Below the pieces are notes generated by a model. That model was given only the letters and a program-made list of their open reading frames with translations, was not told where the DNA came from and made no database searches. The translations under genes and the position numbers were made by a program. Of a stretch of 46,758 nt of DNA, positions 24,998-35,006 are shown piece by piece. Location: positions 1-46,758 of the forward strand of contig CAZORA010000016.1 of assembly GCA_964582225.1 (NCBI GenBank). Reading direction: 5' to 3'. Within the stretch, counting starts at the first letter, position 1; every line of letters begins with the position of its first letter. Origin of the DNA: Dokdonella_A sp964582225 (GTDB lineage Bacteria; Pseudomonadota; Gammaproteobacteria; Xanthomonadales; Rhodanobacteraceae).

Positions 24998-26424
24998 GGT
25001 GGCGCCTGGCGGTAGTGGTGCGCGAGCAGCGAAGCCAGCGCGCAGGAAGCGATCCGGGTTGCCGCCGAGTCGGCGCGGCTGGTCAGTACGATCGGCACCC
25101 GCGCGCCGAGCACGATCCCGGCACTTTCCGCGCCACCCAGATACTCGAGCTGCTTGGCCAGCATGTTGCCGCTCTCGAGATCGGGCACCACCAGAATGTC
25201 GGCGGCGCCGGCAACTTCAGACTGAATGCCCTTGATGCGCGCGGCGGCGCTCGACACCGCATTGTCGAAAGCCAGCGGGCCGTCCAGCAGGCCGCCAGCG
25301 ATCTGGCCACGATCGGCCATCTTGCACAGCGCCGCTGCGTCGAGCGTCGCCGGCATCGCCGGGCTCACCGTCTCCACCGCGGCAAGGATCGCCACCCGCG
25401 GCTGCTCCACCCCGATCGCATGGGCCAGGGCAATGGCATTGCGCACGATGTCGGCCTTGTGCTCGAGAGTCGGCGCGATGTTGATCGCCGCATCGGTGAT
25501 GATGAAGGGCCGTGGGTAGCTCGGCGTCTGCATCAGAAAGCAATGACTTACGCGGCGCGCCGTGCGCAGGCCGGTGCTCGCATTCACCACCTCGCTCATC
25601 AGCTCGTCGGTGTGCAGGCTGCCTTTCATCAGCACTTCGACCTTGCCGGAGCGCGCCAGCGCCACCCCGCGCGCGGCTGCGGCGTGGCTGTGCGGCACGT
25701 CGTCGATCTCGATCGCGGCCAGATCGAGCCCGACCCGCGCCGCCAGCGCTTCGAGCTTCGCGCGCGGGGCTACCAGCAGCGGGTCGATCAGACCGGCGGT
25801 CTGCGCCTCCAGTGCGGCGCGCAGGCTGGGCTCACTGCAGGGATGAACCACCGCCGTGCGCACCGCAGGCAAGCCGCGCACATGATCGAGCAGGCGCCGT
25901 GCACCATCTCCGCCGGTCATAAGGCGCACCTCGGGCAGGCTCGACAGCGGGCGCTCGATGCGCTCGGTCGGCGCGATCACCTCGGCCTCGCCCTCGATCG
26001 CGCTGACGCCGTCCTGGTTCACGCAGCGGCAATCGAGCTTCAGGCGATGGCCGTGCTCCACCCGCTCGCGCACGCGCACCTCGATCTTCAGGGTGTCGCC
26101 GATATGCACCGGCGCCAGGAAGCGCAGGCTTTGTCCCAGGTAGATCGTGCCTGGCCCCGGCAGGCGAGTGCCAAGCACGGCGGAGATCAAGGCCGCGCCC
26201 CACATGCCGTGGGCGATGACGCCGTGGAAGCGAGTTGAAGCAGCAAATTCCGGATCGAGATGCTGCGGGTTCAGATCGCCCGACATCACCGCAAACAGCT
26301 GGATGTCGGCAGCGCTCAGCGTGCGCTCGAGGCTGGCGGAATCGCCGACCGCGATTTCGTCGAAGATGCGGTTGCGGATCGAAACCCGCGGCGCCGCCGC
26401 GGCGGCCGCGCTGTCGGCACTCAT
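24994..26424 (-). CDS. MaoC-type enoyl-CoA hydratase fused to phosphate acyltransferase
   Basis: The 476-residue fusion starts with a MaoC hot-dog domain (about 15-160). Its hydratase motif SGDLNPQHLD contains the catalytic Asp and His. A phosphate acetyl/butyryltransferase domain follows (about 175-470) with VHPCSEPSLRAALEA, VLMKGSLHTDELM, ITDAAINIAPTLEHK and VPDLESGNMLAKQL. The layout is that annotated as bifunctional enoyl-CoA hydratase/phosphate acetyltransferase. It probably hydrates (R)-type enoyl-CoA and converts acyl-CoA to acyl phosphate for the adjacent kinase. The preferred chain length cannot be told from sequence. Confidence 0.93.
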   Translation of the reverse strand: MSADSAAAAAAPRVSIRNRIFDEIAVGDSASLERTLSAADIQLFAVMSGDLNPQHLDPEFAASTRFHGVIAHGMWGAALISAVLGTRLPGPGTIYLGQSLRFLAPVHIGDTLKIEVRVRERVEHGHRLKLDCRCVNQDGVSAIEGEAEVIAPTERIERPLSSLPEVRLMTGGDGARRLLDHVRGLPAVRTAVVHPCSEPSLRAALEAQTAGLIDPLLVAPRAKLEALAARVGLDLAAIEIDDVPHSHAAAARGVALARSGKVEVLMKGSLHTDELMSEVVNASTGLRTARRVSHCFLMQTPSYPRPFIITDAAINIAPTLEHKADIVRNAIALAHAIGVEQPRVAILAAVETVSPAMPATLDAAALCKMADRGQIAGGLLDGPLAFDNAVSSAAARIKGIQSEVAGAADILVVPDLESGNMLAKQLEYLGGAESAGIVLGARVPIVLTSRADSAATRIASCALASLLAHHYRQAPP

Positions 26425-26593
26425 GTCAAAACCTGCCTGTTGCGCGATGGCCGCGCCTCGACGGTGACCTTAGCACGCCGTCGCAGCGGCGGATCGACCG
26501 CCGGCGCTCTTGCGACGCCGGACCTCTGCAAGCTCGGTCGCGGGGGTTTGATGGTGTCGCGGCAAGACAATCCGGTCGCGCCAGCCGGCACCC

Positions 26594-27037
26594 CTACTGC
26601 GACAACGAAAAGAACAACAACAATAACGCGTCGATATCTCCCAGCGCGCGGATCAGCCGCCGGGTGCGCTTGTCGGGGCGACCCGGTGGCCGGCCGCCAG
26701 CGGCCTGCAGGCGACGCTCGGTGGCAGCGCTCTCGCGAGCCAACCGGCTCGCTTCGCCTTCTCGGTAGAGTGCCTGCGCCACCGCGGCCGGACCGCGCCG
26801 CTCGGCAACGTCCAGAATTTCCAGTTCGAAGCACTCTTCGCCGCGCTGGACGCGCAGCCGCGCGCCGGCATGCACCAGTCGAGCAGGCTTGCCCGCAGCG
26901 CCGTTCAGCTCGACCTTGCCGCCTTCGACCGCGTGCTTGGCTAGTGCGCGGGTCTTGAAGAAACGCGCCGCCCACAGCCAGACGTCGAGGCGCACGGCCG
27001 GCTGCTCGGGCGAGGCGTCTTCAGGAGGCTTACGCAC
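26594..27037 (-). CDS. hslR: S4-domain heat-shock protein Hsp15
   Basis: Hsp15 binds free 50S subunits carrying stalled nascent chains and helps recycle them. The 147-residue protein has the S4 RNA-binding domain (about 15-65: RLDVWLWAARFFKTRALAKHAVEGGKVELNG) and the family C-terminal basic tail RPDKRTRRLI. The last 11 residues (ALLLLFFSLSQ) are an unusual hydrophobic extension encoded by an ACA/AAC-rich low-complexity stretch. The GTG 27037 start overlaps the ycaQ stop by 8 bases. Confidence 0.9.
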   Translation of the reverse strand: MRKPPEDASPEQPAVRLDVWLWAARFFKTRALAKHAVEGGKVELNGAAGKPARLVHAGARLRVQRGEECFELEILDVAERRGPAAVAQALYREGEASRLARESAATERRLQAAGGRPPGRPDKRTRRLIRALGDIDALLLLFFSLSQ

Positions 27038-28271
27038 GAAGCGGCTCCAAGCGAGGGGAAGCGATCGGTGACGATCTGCGGCTCGCGGCTTCCAGCATGT
27101 GCCGCAGCTCCGGCGGCTCGCTGCGCACGATCTCGAGCCGCGGCGTACCGTGCCACGCTGCGCAGCGGCGCAGCGCGGCGTGAAGCGGGCGCGCCAGTTC
27201 GGCCGTGGCGCGCTGGCCGGACTCGAGCCAGAGCCCCTTCACCTCGAACACGCCGGGCTCGCGGTGCGCCTTGGCGTCGAGGCGCCCGACCAGGCGCCCG
27301 CGGTGCAGGATCGGCAACACGTAGTAGCCGTAACGCCGCTTCGCGGCCGGAACGTAGCACTCGAGGCGATAGTCGAAGCCGAACAGGGCAGCCGCCCGCC
27401 GGCGGTCCCAGACCAGCGGATCGAAGGGCGATAGCAGGCAGGTGCGGCTGGCCCGCAGGTCGTCCTGCGCAGCGCGCTGAAGCAGCGACGTATGCTCCGG
27501 ATGCACATAGCCGGGCGCCTCCCAGCCGGACACGGCGACCCGCCGCAGCCGCCCATCCACTACCAGACCGTCGAGGTCGGCGTCCGACAGGCGCCCATCC
27601 AGACGAAAGTAGTCGTTGATCCACGCCGCCTGCGTGACCCCGAGCGCGGTGACGGCGGCCAGGATCGCGTTACCTTCCGCCCGCGTCGCCGGCGCCGGCC
27701 AACCGACTTCGACGCGCGCCGCGAGATCGTAGACGCGCTGAAAACCTTCGCGGCGCAGAATGCCCAGTCTGCCCTCGGCGAACAGCGCCTCGAGCCAACG
27801 CTTTTCGCTCTTCCAGCTCCACCATCCGCCGGCGCCGCGCGTGCCGCGGAAGTCCGACGCACGCAACGGCCCGCGTCGCGCGATCTCCGCAAGCAGCTGG
27901 TCCATCTCCAGGCCATGGCGGCGGCGCTCTTCCTGCGCGCGCCGGATCGCCCAGTGTCGAGGTCGTGAGATCGCTCGCAGCATCGAGCGGTCGTTGACAC
28001 TCGCAAAACAGGCCTCGTGCGCCCAGCACTCGAAGATCCTTCCCTCCGCCAGCAGCTCGCCGAGCCAACGCGAATCGTAGGCACCAAGTCGCGAGAACAG
28101 CACCAGAAAAGGACTGCGCGCAACGATCTGGATACTGTCAATCTGCAGCAAGCGCAGGCGCTCGATTGTCGCCAGCACGTCCGCCTTGGTCGCCCGCCGC
28201 CGGGGCGCCCGCAGCAGGCCCTGCGCCGCCAGATGGAGACTTCGGGCCTGTTGCGCACTGAGCCGCAGCAC
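27030..28271 (-). CDS. ycaQ: Interstrand crosslink repair glycosylase YcaQ
   Basis: YcaQ (AlkX; HTH_42 family) unhooks DNA interstrand crosslinks. The 413-residue product aligns closely with E. coli YcaQ in RSLHLAAQGLL, LLQIDSIQIVARSPFLVLFSRLG, ECWAHEACF and FQRVYDLAARV. The catalytic QxD motif is in LLQIDS. I start it at GTG 28271, which reproduces the E. coli N-terminus; the frame extends to GTG 28337 without family similarity. Neither start has a clear ribosome site. It is coupled to hslR. Confidence 0.9.
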   Translation of the reverse strand: MLRLSAQQARSLHLAAQGLLRAPRRRATKADVLATIERLRLLQIDSIQIVARSPFLVLFSRLGAYDSRWLGELLAEGRIFECWAHEACFASVNDRSMLRAISRPRHWAIRRAQEERRRHGLEMDQLLAEIARRGPLRASDFRGTRGAGGWWSWKSEKRWLEALFAEGRLGILRREGFQRVYDLAARVEVGWPAPATRAEGNAILAAVTALGVTQAAWINDYFRLDGRLSDADLDGLVVDGRLRRVAVSGWEAPGYVHPEHTSLLQRAAQDDLRASRTCLLSPFDPLVWDRRRAAALFGFDYRLECYVPAAKRRYGYYVLPILHRGRLVGRLDAKAHREPGVFEVKGLWLESGQRATAELARPLHAALRRCAAWHGTPRLEIVRSEPPELRHMLEAASRRSSPIASPRLEPLRA

Positions 28272-28414
28272 CGTCGCGCCACCAGCGCGGGCACTGCCTC
28301 GTGCTCGCGCGCAACCGGAGCGTGGGACGAGGTTCACCGAGGTGACCCGCAGGCGGCCTGTCGTTTACCGTCGCGCTCGGCTACCCTGCGGCCCTCCCCG
28401 CCCGAGTCGCAAGC

Positions 28415-28936
28415 ATGGAGCGAGAGGCGATCCACACGATTCCCGTCGCGCTGCGCGAGTTCTTCAGCGTCACCGAGGTGGACGATGCGAGATTTTTCGC
28501 CGGAGCCCTGTTCCGACGGAAGTTCGCCGTCGATCCGCCGGATGAGGGCCGCCACCTGGTGGCGCTGTACCGCGGTACCGGCGGCCTGCAGACCGCCGGC
28601 TATTCGCACATGCGCCGTTTCGGCGAGGTCTATCTTTCCGGCGGCTCCTGCAGCAGCGGCGAGGTGATTCGCACGATGCGGCCCGAGCACCGCGAGGCAA
28701 TTGCCGCCGCAGGTGGAGTCTGGCATTTGGTCCTCAAGTACGCCTTCGAGCGCTACGCCGACTGCTGCGACGCCTTCTTCGGTCACTGCGGCGACCGCCG
28801 CGCGCTCGAGGTGGCGACCGCGGCCGGTTTCATCGCCGCCGGCCCCGAGCACCTGATCGTCAACTGGCACAAGCCGCTGCACGAGAACATCCGTCGCGCG
28901 TTGGTCGCCAAGGTGCACGCCCTCGGGCCGTTCTGA
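28415..28936 (+). CDS. Conserved hypothetical protein, possibly GNAT-like
   Basis: I do not recognise this 173-residue protein with confidence. It has no signal peptide or membrane segment. A Cys-rich patch (CSSGE near 79, DCCDAFFGHCGD near 116-127) precedes a DRRALEVATAAGF...HLIVNWHKPL segment. The latter resembles the last strand-helix-strand of GNAT acetyltransferases, where the N-terminal half (HLVALYRGTGGLQTAGYSHMRRFGEVYLSGG) would supply the central sheet. That fold is inference only. It is divergent from ycaQ with 143 bases between the chosen starts and converges with the 5'-nucleotidase gene. Confidence 0.75.
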   Translation: MEREAIHTIPVALREFFSVTEVDDARFFAGALFRRKFAVDPPDEGRHLVALYRGTGGLQTAGYSHMRRFGEVYLSGGSCSSGEVIRTMRPEHREAIAAAGGVWHLVLKYAFERYADCCDAFFGHCGDRRALEVATAAGFIAAGPEHLIVNWHKPLHENIRRALVAKVHALGPF

Positions 28937-28974
28937 GCCGAATCCACGGCCGGCGCGGCGAATCGGACGAAGCT

Positions 28975-29925
28975 TCACTTGCCGACGGCGCGCGGTACGT
29001 GACCGGTGGCGACATGCTGACGGGCGGATTCCACGTTGACGCTGGAGTCGTCGAAGAAGATATCGGCGCCGAAGGTTTCCAGAAACGGACCCTTCGGCCG
29101 GCCACCGAGGAACAGCGCCTCGTCGATACGCACGCCCCAGTCGCGCAGGGTCAGGATCACGCGCTTGTGGGCCGGCGCCGAGCGCGCGGTGACCAGCGCC
29201 GTACGAATCGGCGAGTCTTCACTCGGAAAGGCGGCCTGCAGGTGATGCAGAGCGTCGAGAAAGCCGCGGAACGGACCGCCCGAAAGTGGCTCGCGAGCGT
29301 GCTCGGTTTCGTTGCGATGGAAGGCGTCGATGCCGCCCCGCTCACTGATCGCCTCCGCCTCATCGCTGAACAACACCGCGTCGCCGTCGAAGGCGATTCG
29401 CAACTGCCCGGAGGCGCGCTGTGGCGCCCGCGAAGGCAGGATCGTTGCAGCCGCGACGCCAGCGGCGAGCGCCGCGCCGACGCTTTCGGGATTCGCCGAC
29501 AGGAAGAGCTGCGCGCCGAAGGCGTGCACATAGGGCGCGGTCGCCGCGCCGCGGGTGAATACCGCACGGCTGATGTCGAGGCCGTAACGCTCGATCGAAT
29601 TGAAGATGCGCAGGCCGGTATCCGCCGAGTTCCGCGACAGCAGGATCACTTCGACCCGGGGCGCCGCGGGGGCGGCATGGTTCAGATCGAGCAACTTTTC
29701 GACCAGCGGGAAGGCGATTCCCGGCGCCAGCGGCTCGTCTTCCCGCTCGATCTGGTAGCGGGCGAAGGCGTCGACGCCCTCGCGCTCGAAAAGCTCGTGG
29801 CTTTCGGCAAGATCGAACAACGCGCGCGAGGAAATCGCCACCACCAGCGCGCCGGGCTCGACCTGCCCGCGTTTGGCGGCTACGGGATCCCCGTTGGGAA
29901 CCGAAGCGGAGGCAGATTCGACCAT
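28975..29925 (-). CDS. Cytosolic 5'-nucleotidase I-type (PF06189)
   Basis: The 316-residue protein fits the cN-I family, which dephosphorylates nucleoside monophosphates. Seen are LVVAISSRALFDL near the N-terminus, VEVILLSRNSADTGLRIFNSI, the HAD-like catalytic IAFDGDAVLFSDEAE, ALVTARSAPAHKRVI and FFDDSSVNVE near the end. Those are the aspartyl nucleophile, Thr/Ser-Lys and acidic motifs of the family. ATG 29925 lies after the era stop; an upstream extension would overlap era by 44 bases and is not needed. It may be read from the lepA-era transcript. Confidence 0.87.
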   Translation of the reverse strand: MVESASASVPNGDPVAAKRGQVEPGALVVAISSRALFDLAESHELFEREGVDAFARYQIEREDEPLAPGIAFPLVEKLLDLNHAAPAAPRVEVILLSRNSADTGLRIFNSIERYGLDISRAVFTRGAATAPYVHAFGAQLFLSANPESVGAALAAGVAAATILPSRAPQRASGQLRIAFDGDAVLFSDEAEAISERGGIDAFHRNETEHAREPLSGGPFRGFLDALHHLQAAFPSEDSPIRTALVTARSAPAHKRVILTLRDWGVRIDEALFLGGRPKGPFLETFGADIFFDDSSVNVESARQHVATGHVPRAVGK

Positions 29926-29974
29926 GGCGCCGATTGTAGGCGAAGGCGCGACACGGGGGCGCACGCGCCGGCTC

Positions 29975-30877
29975 TCAGTCCGCGTAGCCGAGCCGCTGCA
30001 GCGCCGCAGCGTCGTCACTCCAGGAATCGCGCACGCGCACCCAGAGCTCCAGGTGCACGCGACGTCCGAGGAGTTCCTCGATGCCGCGGCGCGCGGCGCT
30101 GCCGATCTGCTTCAGGCGCGCGCCGGAGGCGCCGATCACGATACCCTTCTGTCCCTCGCGCTCGACCCAGATCACCGCACCGATGTGGCTGATTTTCGGC
30201 TGGTCCTCGAAGCGCTCGATCTCGACCGCAGCGGCGTAGGGAAGCTCCGCACCGAGCTGCAGCATGAGCTGCTCGCGGATCAGCTCACCGACCAGAAAGC
30301 GTTCACTGCGGTCGGTGTAGCTCTCGTCCGGATAGGCGGCCGGACCCTCCGGAAGCCTCGCCACCACATCCTCGACCAACGCCTCGACGCCATCGCCGCG
30401 ACGCGCAGCGATGAAGTGCACGGCGGCGTAGGCGCGCTCGCGCGTGATCTCCTCGGCGAACGGCAGCAGTGCGGATTTGTCGGCGAGCTGGTCTACCTTG
30501 TTGATCACCAGCAGGCAGGTTTCGGCGCGTGGAGCGATCAGCAGCCAGGCGGCCTCGTCCTGATCTTCCCAGCGCGCGGCCTCGATCAGGTGCAGCACGA
30601 GCCGCGCCTCCTCGGGGGCCTGCCGTGCCACCCGGTTGAGCTGACGGTTCAGCACACGCTTGCCGCCGGCGTGGAGCCCGGGCGTGTCAAGAAACGCGAC
30701 CTGCGCATCGTCACGGCTCAAGATACCGAGGATTCGGTGTCGGGTGGTCTGCGGGCGCGGGGTGACGATGCTGAGTCGACTCCCCAAAATCGCGTTCAAC
30801 AGCGTCGACTTGCCGACATTGGGGCGCCCCAGCAGCGCGACGTGGCCGAAACGGTGTGGTGGGACAACCTCAATCAT
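29975..30877 (-). CDS. era: GTPase Era
   Basis: Era is a GTPase for 16S rRNA maturation and 30S assembly. The 300-residue product has G1 GRPNVGKST near 17-25, DTPG, NKVD and a C-terminal KH domain (KGIVIGASGARLKQIG). ATG 30877 (MIEVVPPHRFGHVALLG) overlaps the rnc stop by 8 bases, the usual rnc-era coupling. Confidence 0.96.
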   Translation of the reverse strand: MIEVVPPHRFGHVALLGRPNVGKSTLLNAILGSRLSIVTPRPQTTRHRILGILSRDDAQVAFLDTPGLHAGGKRVLNRQLNRVARQAPEEARLVLHLIEAARWEDQDEAAWLLIAPRAETCLLVINKVDQLADKSALLPFAEEITRERAYAAVHFIAARRGDGVEALVEDVVARLPEGPAAYPDESYTDRSERFLVGELIREQLMLQLGAELPYAAAVEIERFEDQPKISHIGAVIWVEREGQKGIVIGASGARLKQIGSAARRGIEELLGRRVHLELWVRVRDSWSDDAAALQRLGYAD

Positions 30878-31565
30878 CGGGCAGCTCCGACAGGCGCGCC
30901 AGGGCGAGTTCGGCCGCGGCCTGCTCGGCGTTCCGCCGACTGGATGCGGTGCTGCGCGTCTCGAGCTCCGGTTCGTCCAGGCGGCAGGAGACTTCGAAGC
31001 GCAGCGCGTGATCCTTGCCGCTGGTAGCGACCAGGTCATAGACGGGCAGCTGCAAATTGCGCGCCTGCAGCCACTCCTGCAGCCGCGTCTTGGCGTCCTT
31101 CGGTGCGGCTGCCGCGACGATCGCGCGCTCGGTGAACAGGCGCCGAACGGAATCGCGGCAGGCGCTCCAGCCGGCGTCCAGATAGATCGCGGCGAGCAGC
31201 GCCTCGAAGGCGTCGGCCAGAATCGAATCGCGACGAAAACCGCCACTTTTGAGTTCGCCGGGGCCGAGCCGCAGACGCTCGCCGAGCTGCTGCGCGCGCG
31301 CGAGCTCGGCCAGCGCGCTGCCGTTCACCAGCGCCGCGCGCAACCGTGTCATCGCCCCCTCGTCGGCCCGCGGCTGCTGCTCGAAGATCAACTCGGCGAC
31401 GAACAGGTTGAGCAGCGCATCGCCCAGAAATTCGAGTCGTTCGTTGTTCGGGTGGCCCGCGCTGCGGTGGGTCAGCGCGCGCGCGAGCAGCCCGGCATCG
31501 GCGAAGTGATGGCCGAGCGCCGCGCTATTCGGCGCCGGTGTTGGTGAGTCGCATCGACTTGTCAA
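30870..31565 (-). CDS. rnc: Ribonuclease III
   Basis: RNase III cleaves double-stranded RNA in rRNA processing and gene control. The catalytic domain (about 5-145) has the signature NNERLEFLGDALLN, with the Glu and Asp metal ligands, and DAFEALLAAIYLDAG. The double-stranded RNA-binding domain occupies about 155-225, ending LARLSELPDD. No ATG or GTG exists in this frame close to the family N-terminus. The nearest usable start is TTG 31565, which gives 231 residues and overlaps the DUF4845 gene by 41 bases. The start is thus uncertain by a few codons; the identity is not. Confidence 0.93.
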   Translation of the reverse strand: MTSRCDSPTPAPNSAALGHHFADAGLLARALTHRSAGHPNNERLEFLGDALLNLFVAELIFEQQPRADEGAMTRLRAALVNGSALAELARAQQLGERLRLGPGELKSGGFRRDSILADAFEALLAAIYLDAGWSACRDSVRRLFTERAIVAAAAPKDAKTRLQEWLQARNLQLPVYDLVATSGKDHALRFEVSCRLDEPELETRSTASSRRNAEQAAAELALARLSELPDD

Positions 31566-31908
31566 ACTTGCCGACCAGATCGAGGTTGTAGACGAAGGGC
31601 ACGCGCCGCTCGTAGGAAATGCGCATGACGTTGCCGCCGCTTTCACGCGCGAGGCTGACCGCCGACAGCGGCACATCGTAGACGTACTGGACGGTAAACT
31701 GGCGCGCGAGGGATTGCTGGATCTGCGCCAGTGATTTCTCCGCCGAACCAGGCTCCTGGCGAACCAGCTCCATAGATTTCACCACCCCCATGTATTCCGT
31801 ATACATGGGGATCAAGCGCATCGCCAGGTAGGCGAAGAAACCAAGGATGCACAGCCCGATCAGAAACCCGATCAGGGTGATGCCGCGCTGCTGGGCGACT
31901 TGCTTCAT
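31525..31908 (-). CDS. DUF4845 single-pass membrane protein
   Basis: The 127-residue protein has a short N-terminus (MKQVAQQRGITLIG), a membrane helix (about 11-33) and a periplasmic remainder with LIPMYTEYMGVVKSMELV and SYERRVPFVYNLDLVGKFD. This is the DUF4845 family, found between lepB and rnc in gammaproteobacteria. The N-terminus resembles a type IV prepilin, but the Gly-Phe-Glu processing site is not present. Function unknown. ATG 31908 has GAGGAAA at 6 bases upstream, better than the longer frame to 32001. Confidence 0.9.
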   Translation of the reverse strand: MKQVAQQRGITLIGFLIGLCILGFFAYLAMRLIPMYTEYMGVVKSMELVRQEPGSAEKSLAQIQQSLARQFTVQYVYDVPLSAVSLARESGGNVMRISYERRVPFVYNLDLVGKFDKSMRLTNTGAE

Positions 31909-31957
31909 GGCTTTTTCCTCGCAGTTTGATTCCACGGCCCGAAGGTCAGAAAAGCAC

Positions 31958-32857
31958 TCATTTGATGAGCTTTCCGATACGGCTGAAATCGATGCCGTCA
32001 TCGAAGTTCATCCAGATCAGGAAAGCCCGGCCGACCAGATTTTCCTCGGGCACGAAGCCCCAGAAGCGGCTGTCGGCGCTGTTGTCGCGATTATCACCCA
32101 TGGCGAAGTATTGCCCTTCCGGGACCGTCCAGCTGCCTTCGCCGTTCGACCAGCGCCCCGGCACTTCCAAAATACGATGCTCGCTGCCCATCAGGTCTTC
32201 GAGAAACACCTGCGCGCCACCCATGCTGCGCCCGGTTTCACCGGGTCCATCCCAGCTACCCATCGGCGTCTCGGCGATCTTCTCACCGTTCACGTAGAGC
32301 GTCTTGTCGTGATAGCTGATCTGGTCACCCGGCAGGCCGATCACCCGCTTGATGTAATCCTCCCGCGCAACCGGGCGCAACGGTTGGCCGCAAGGGCTCG
32401 CGCTACGCACGATCTCACCACCGCGCTCGCAGCGATAGCCTGGGTAGCGGAACACGAATACGTCTCCTCGCTCCGGTTCACCGACGGCGAGGATTTTCCG
32501 GTTCAGGACCGGCAGGCGCAAGCCGTAGGCGTATTTGTTGACGAGGATGAAATCGCCGACCAGCAGGGTCGGCATCATCGATCCGGAGGGAATCTTGAAG
32601 GGTTCGGCGACGAAGGAGCGAAATAGCAGAATCAGCAGCAGCACCGGAAAGAACGAGCGCGCATACTCGATCACCGTCGATTCGCGCAGCGCTGCCTGCG
32701 TGCGCGCCTCGCGCTCTTCGCTGGACAGTCCGCTCACCGCTTCGAGGGCCGCCGCACGCCGCTTGCGCCGCGGAAACAGGAACAGCCGATCGAGCAGCCA
32801 CAGCACGCCGGAAACGGCGGTCAGGGTCACCAGCAGCAGTGCAAAATCAAAATCCAT
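31958..32857 (-). CDS. lepB: Signal peptidase I
   Basis: LepB removes Sec and Tat signal peptides on the outer face of the inner membrane. The 299-residue product has two N-terminal membrane segments (about 5-28 and 67-85), the catalytic Ser93 in IPSGSMMPTL, Lys170 in EDYIKRVIGLPGD and the conserved GDNRDNSADSRFWG block. It sits after lepA in the conserved lepA-lepB-DUF4845-rnc-era order. Confidence 0.96.
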   Translation of the reverse strand: MDFDFALLLVTLTAVSGVLWLLDRLFLFPRRKRRAAALEAVSGLSSEEREARTQAALRESTVIEYARSFFPVLLLILLFRSFVAEPFKIPSGSMMPTLLVGDFILVNKYAYGLRLPVLNRKILAVGEPERGDVFVFRYPGYRCERGGEIVRSASPCGQPLRPVAREDYIKRVIGLPGDQISYHDKTLYVNGEKIAETPMGSWDGPGETGRSMGGAQVFLEDLMGSEHRILEVPGRWSNGEGSWTVPEGQYFAMGDNRDNSADSRFWGFVPEENLVGRAFLIWMNFDDGIDFSRIGKLIK

Positions 32858-32930
32858 CAGTATTCCTTCGTCTGCGGTAGCAGCGTACCGGCCGAGCCGG
32901 CGGCGGGTCGATCAGCACGTCCACCCGCGG

Positions 32931-34721
<1,791 letters not shown>

Positions 34722-34930
34722 CGCGATAGGCGGGTTGTGCGCCGCCTGGGTCTCAGGCGAACGGTTGCGATAGGAGCCGCTGGCGACGCGGCAAGGATCC
34801 GGGCGCCAGGCGGGCTCACGAAGGTCGAACCCGAGGCGGCTGCGGGAAGTGGATTGGGTCAGCCAATCCCGTCGATTATCGCAGAAACGCGGTCAGCGCG
34901 CCGGCGGCAGCCTATGCAAAGCTGAAATGC

Positions 34931-34958
34931 CGAGGGCGGCCGTGAACAGCCGCCCTCG
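34931..34958 (-). terminator. Hairpin after mucD
   Basis: A perfect 10-bp stem, CGAGGGCGGC at 34931-34940 with GCCGCCCTCG at 34949-34958, closes an 8-base loop 49 bases after the degQ/mucD stop. On the minus strand it is followed by GCATTTCAGCTTT, a weak U-rich tail. It is a likely terminator separating the sigma-E block from lepA. Confidence 0.65.
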
Positions 34959-35006
34959 CCACGAATCCGGAGATTCACCACCGGGTTCCGGGTTGCGTCG
35001 GAACGC

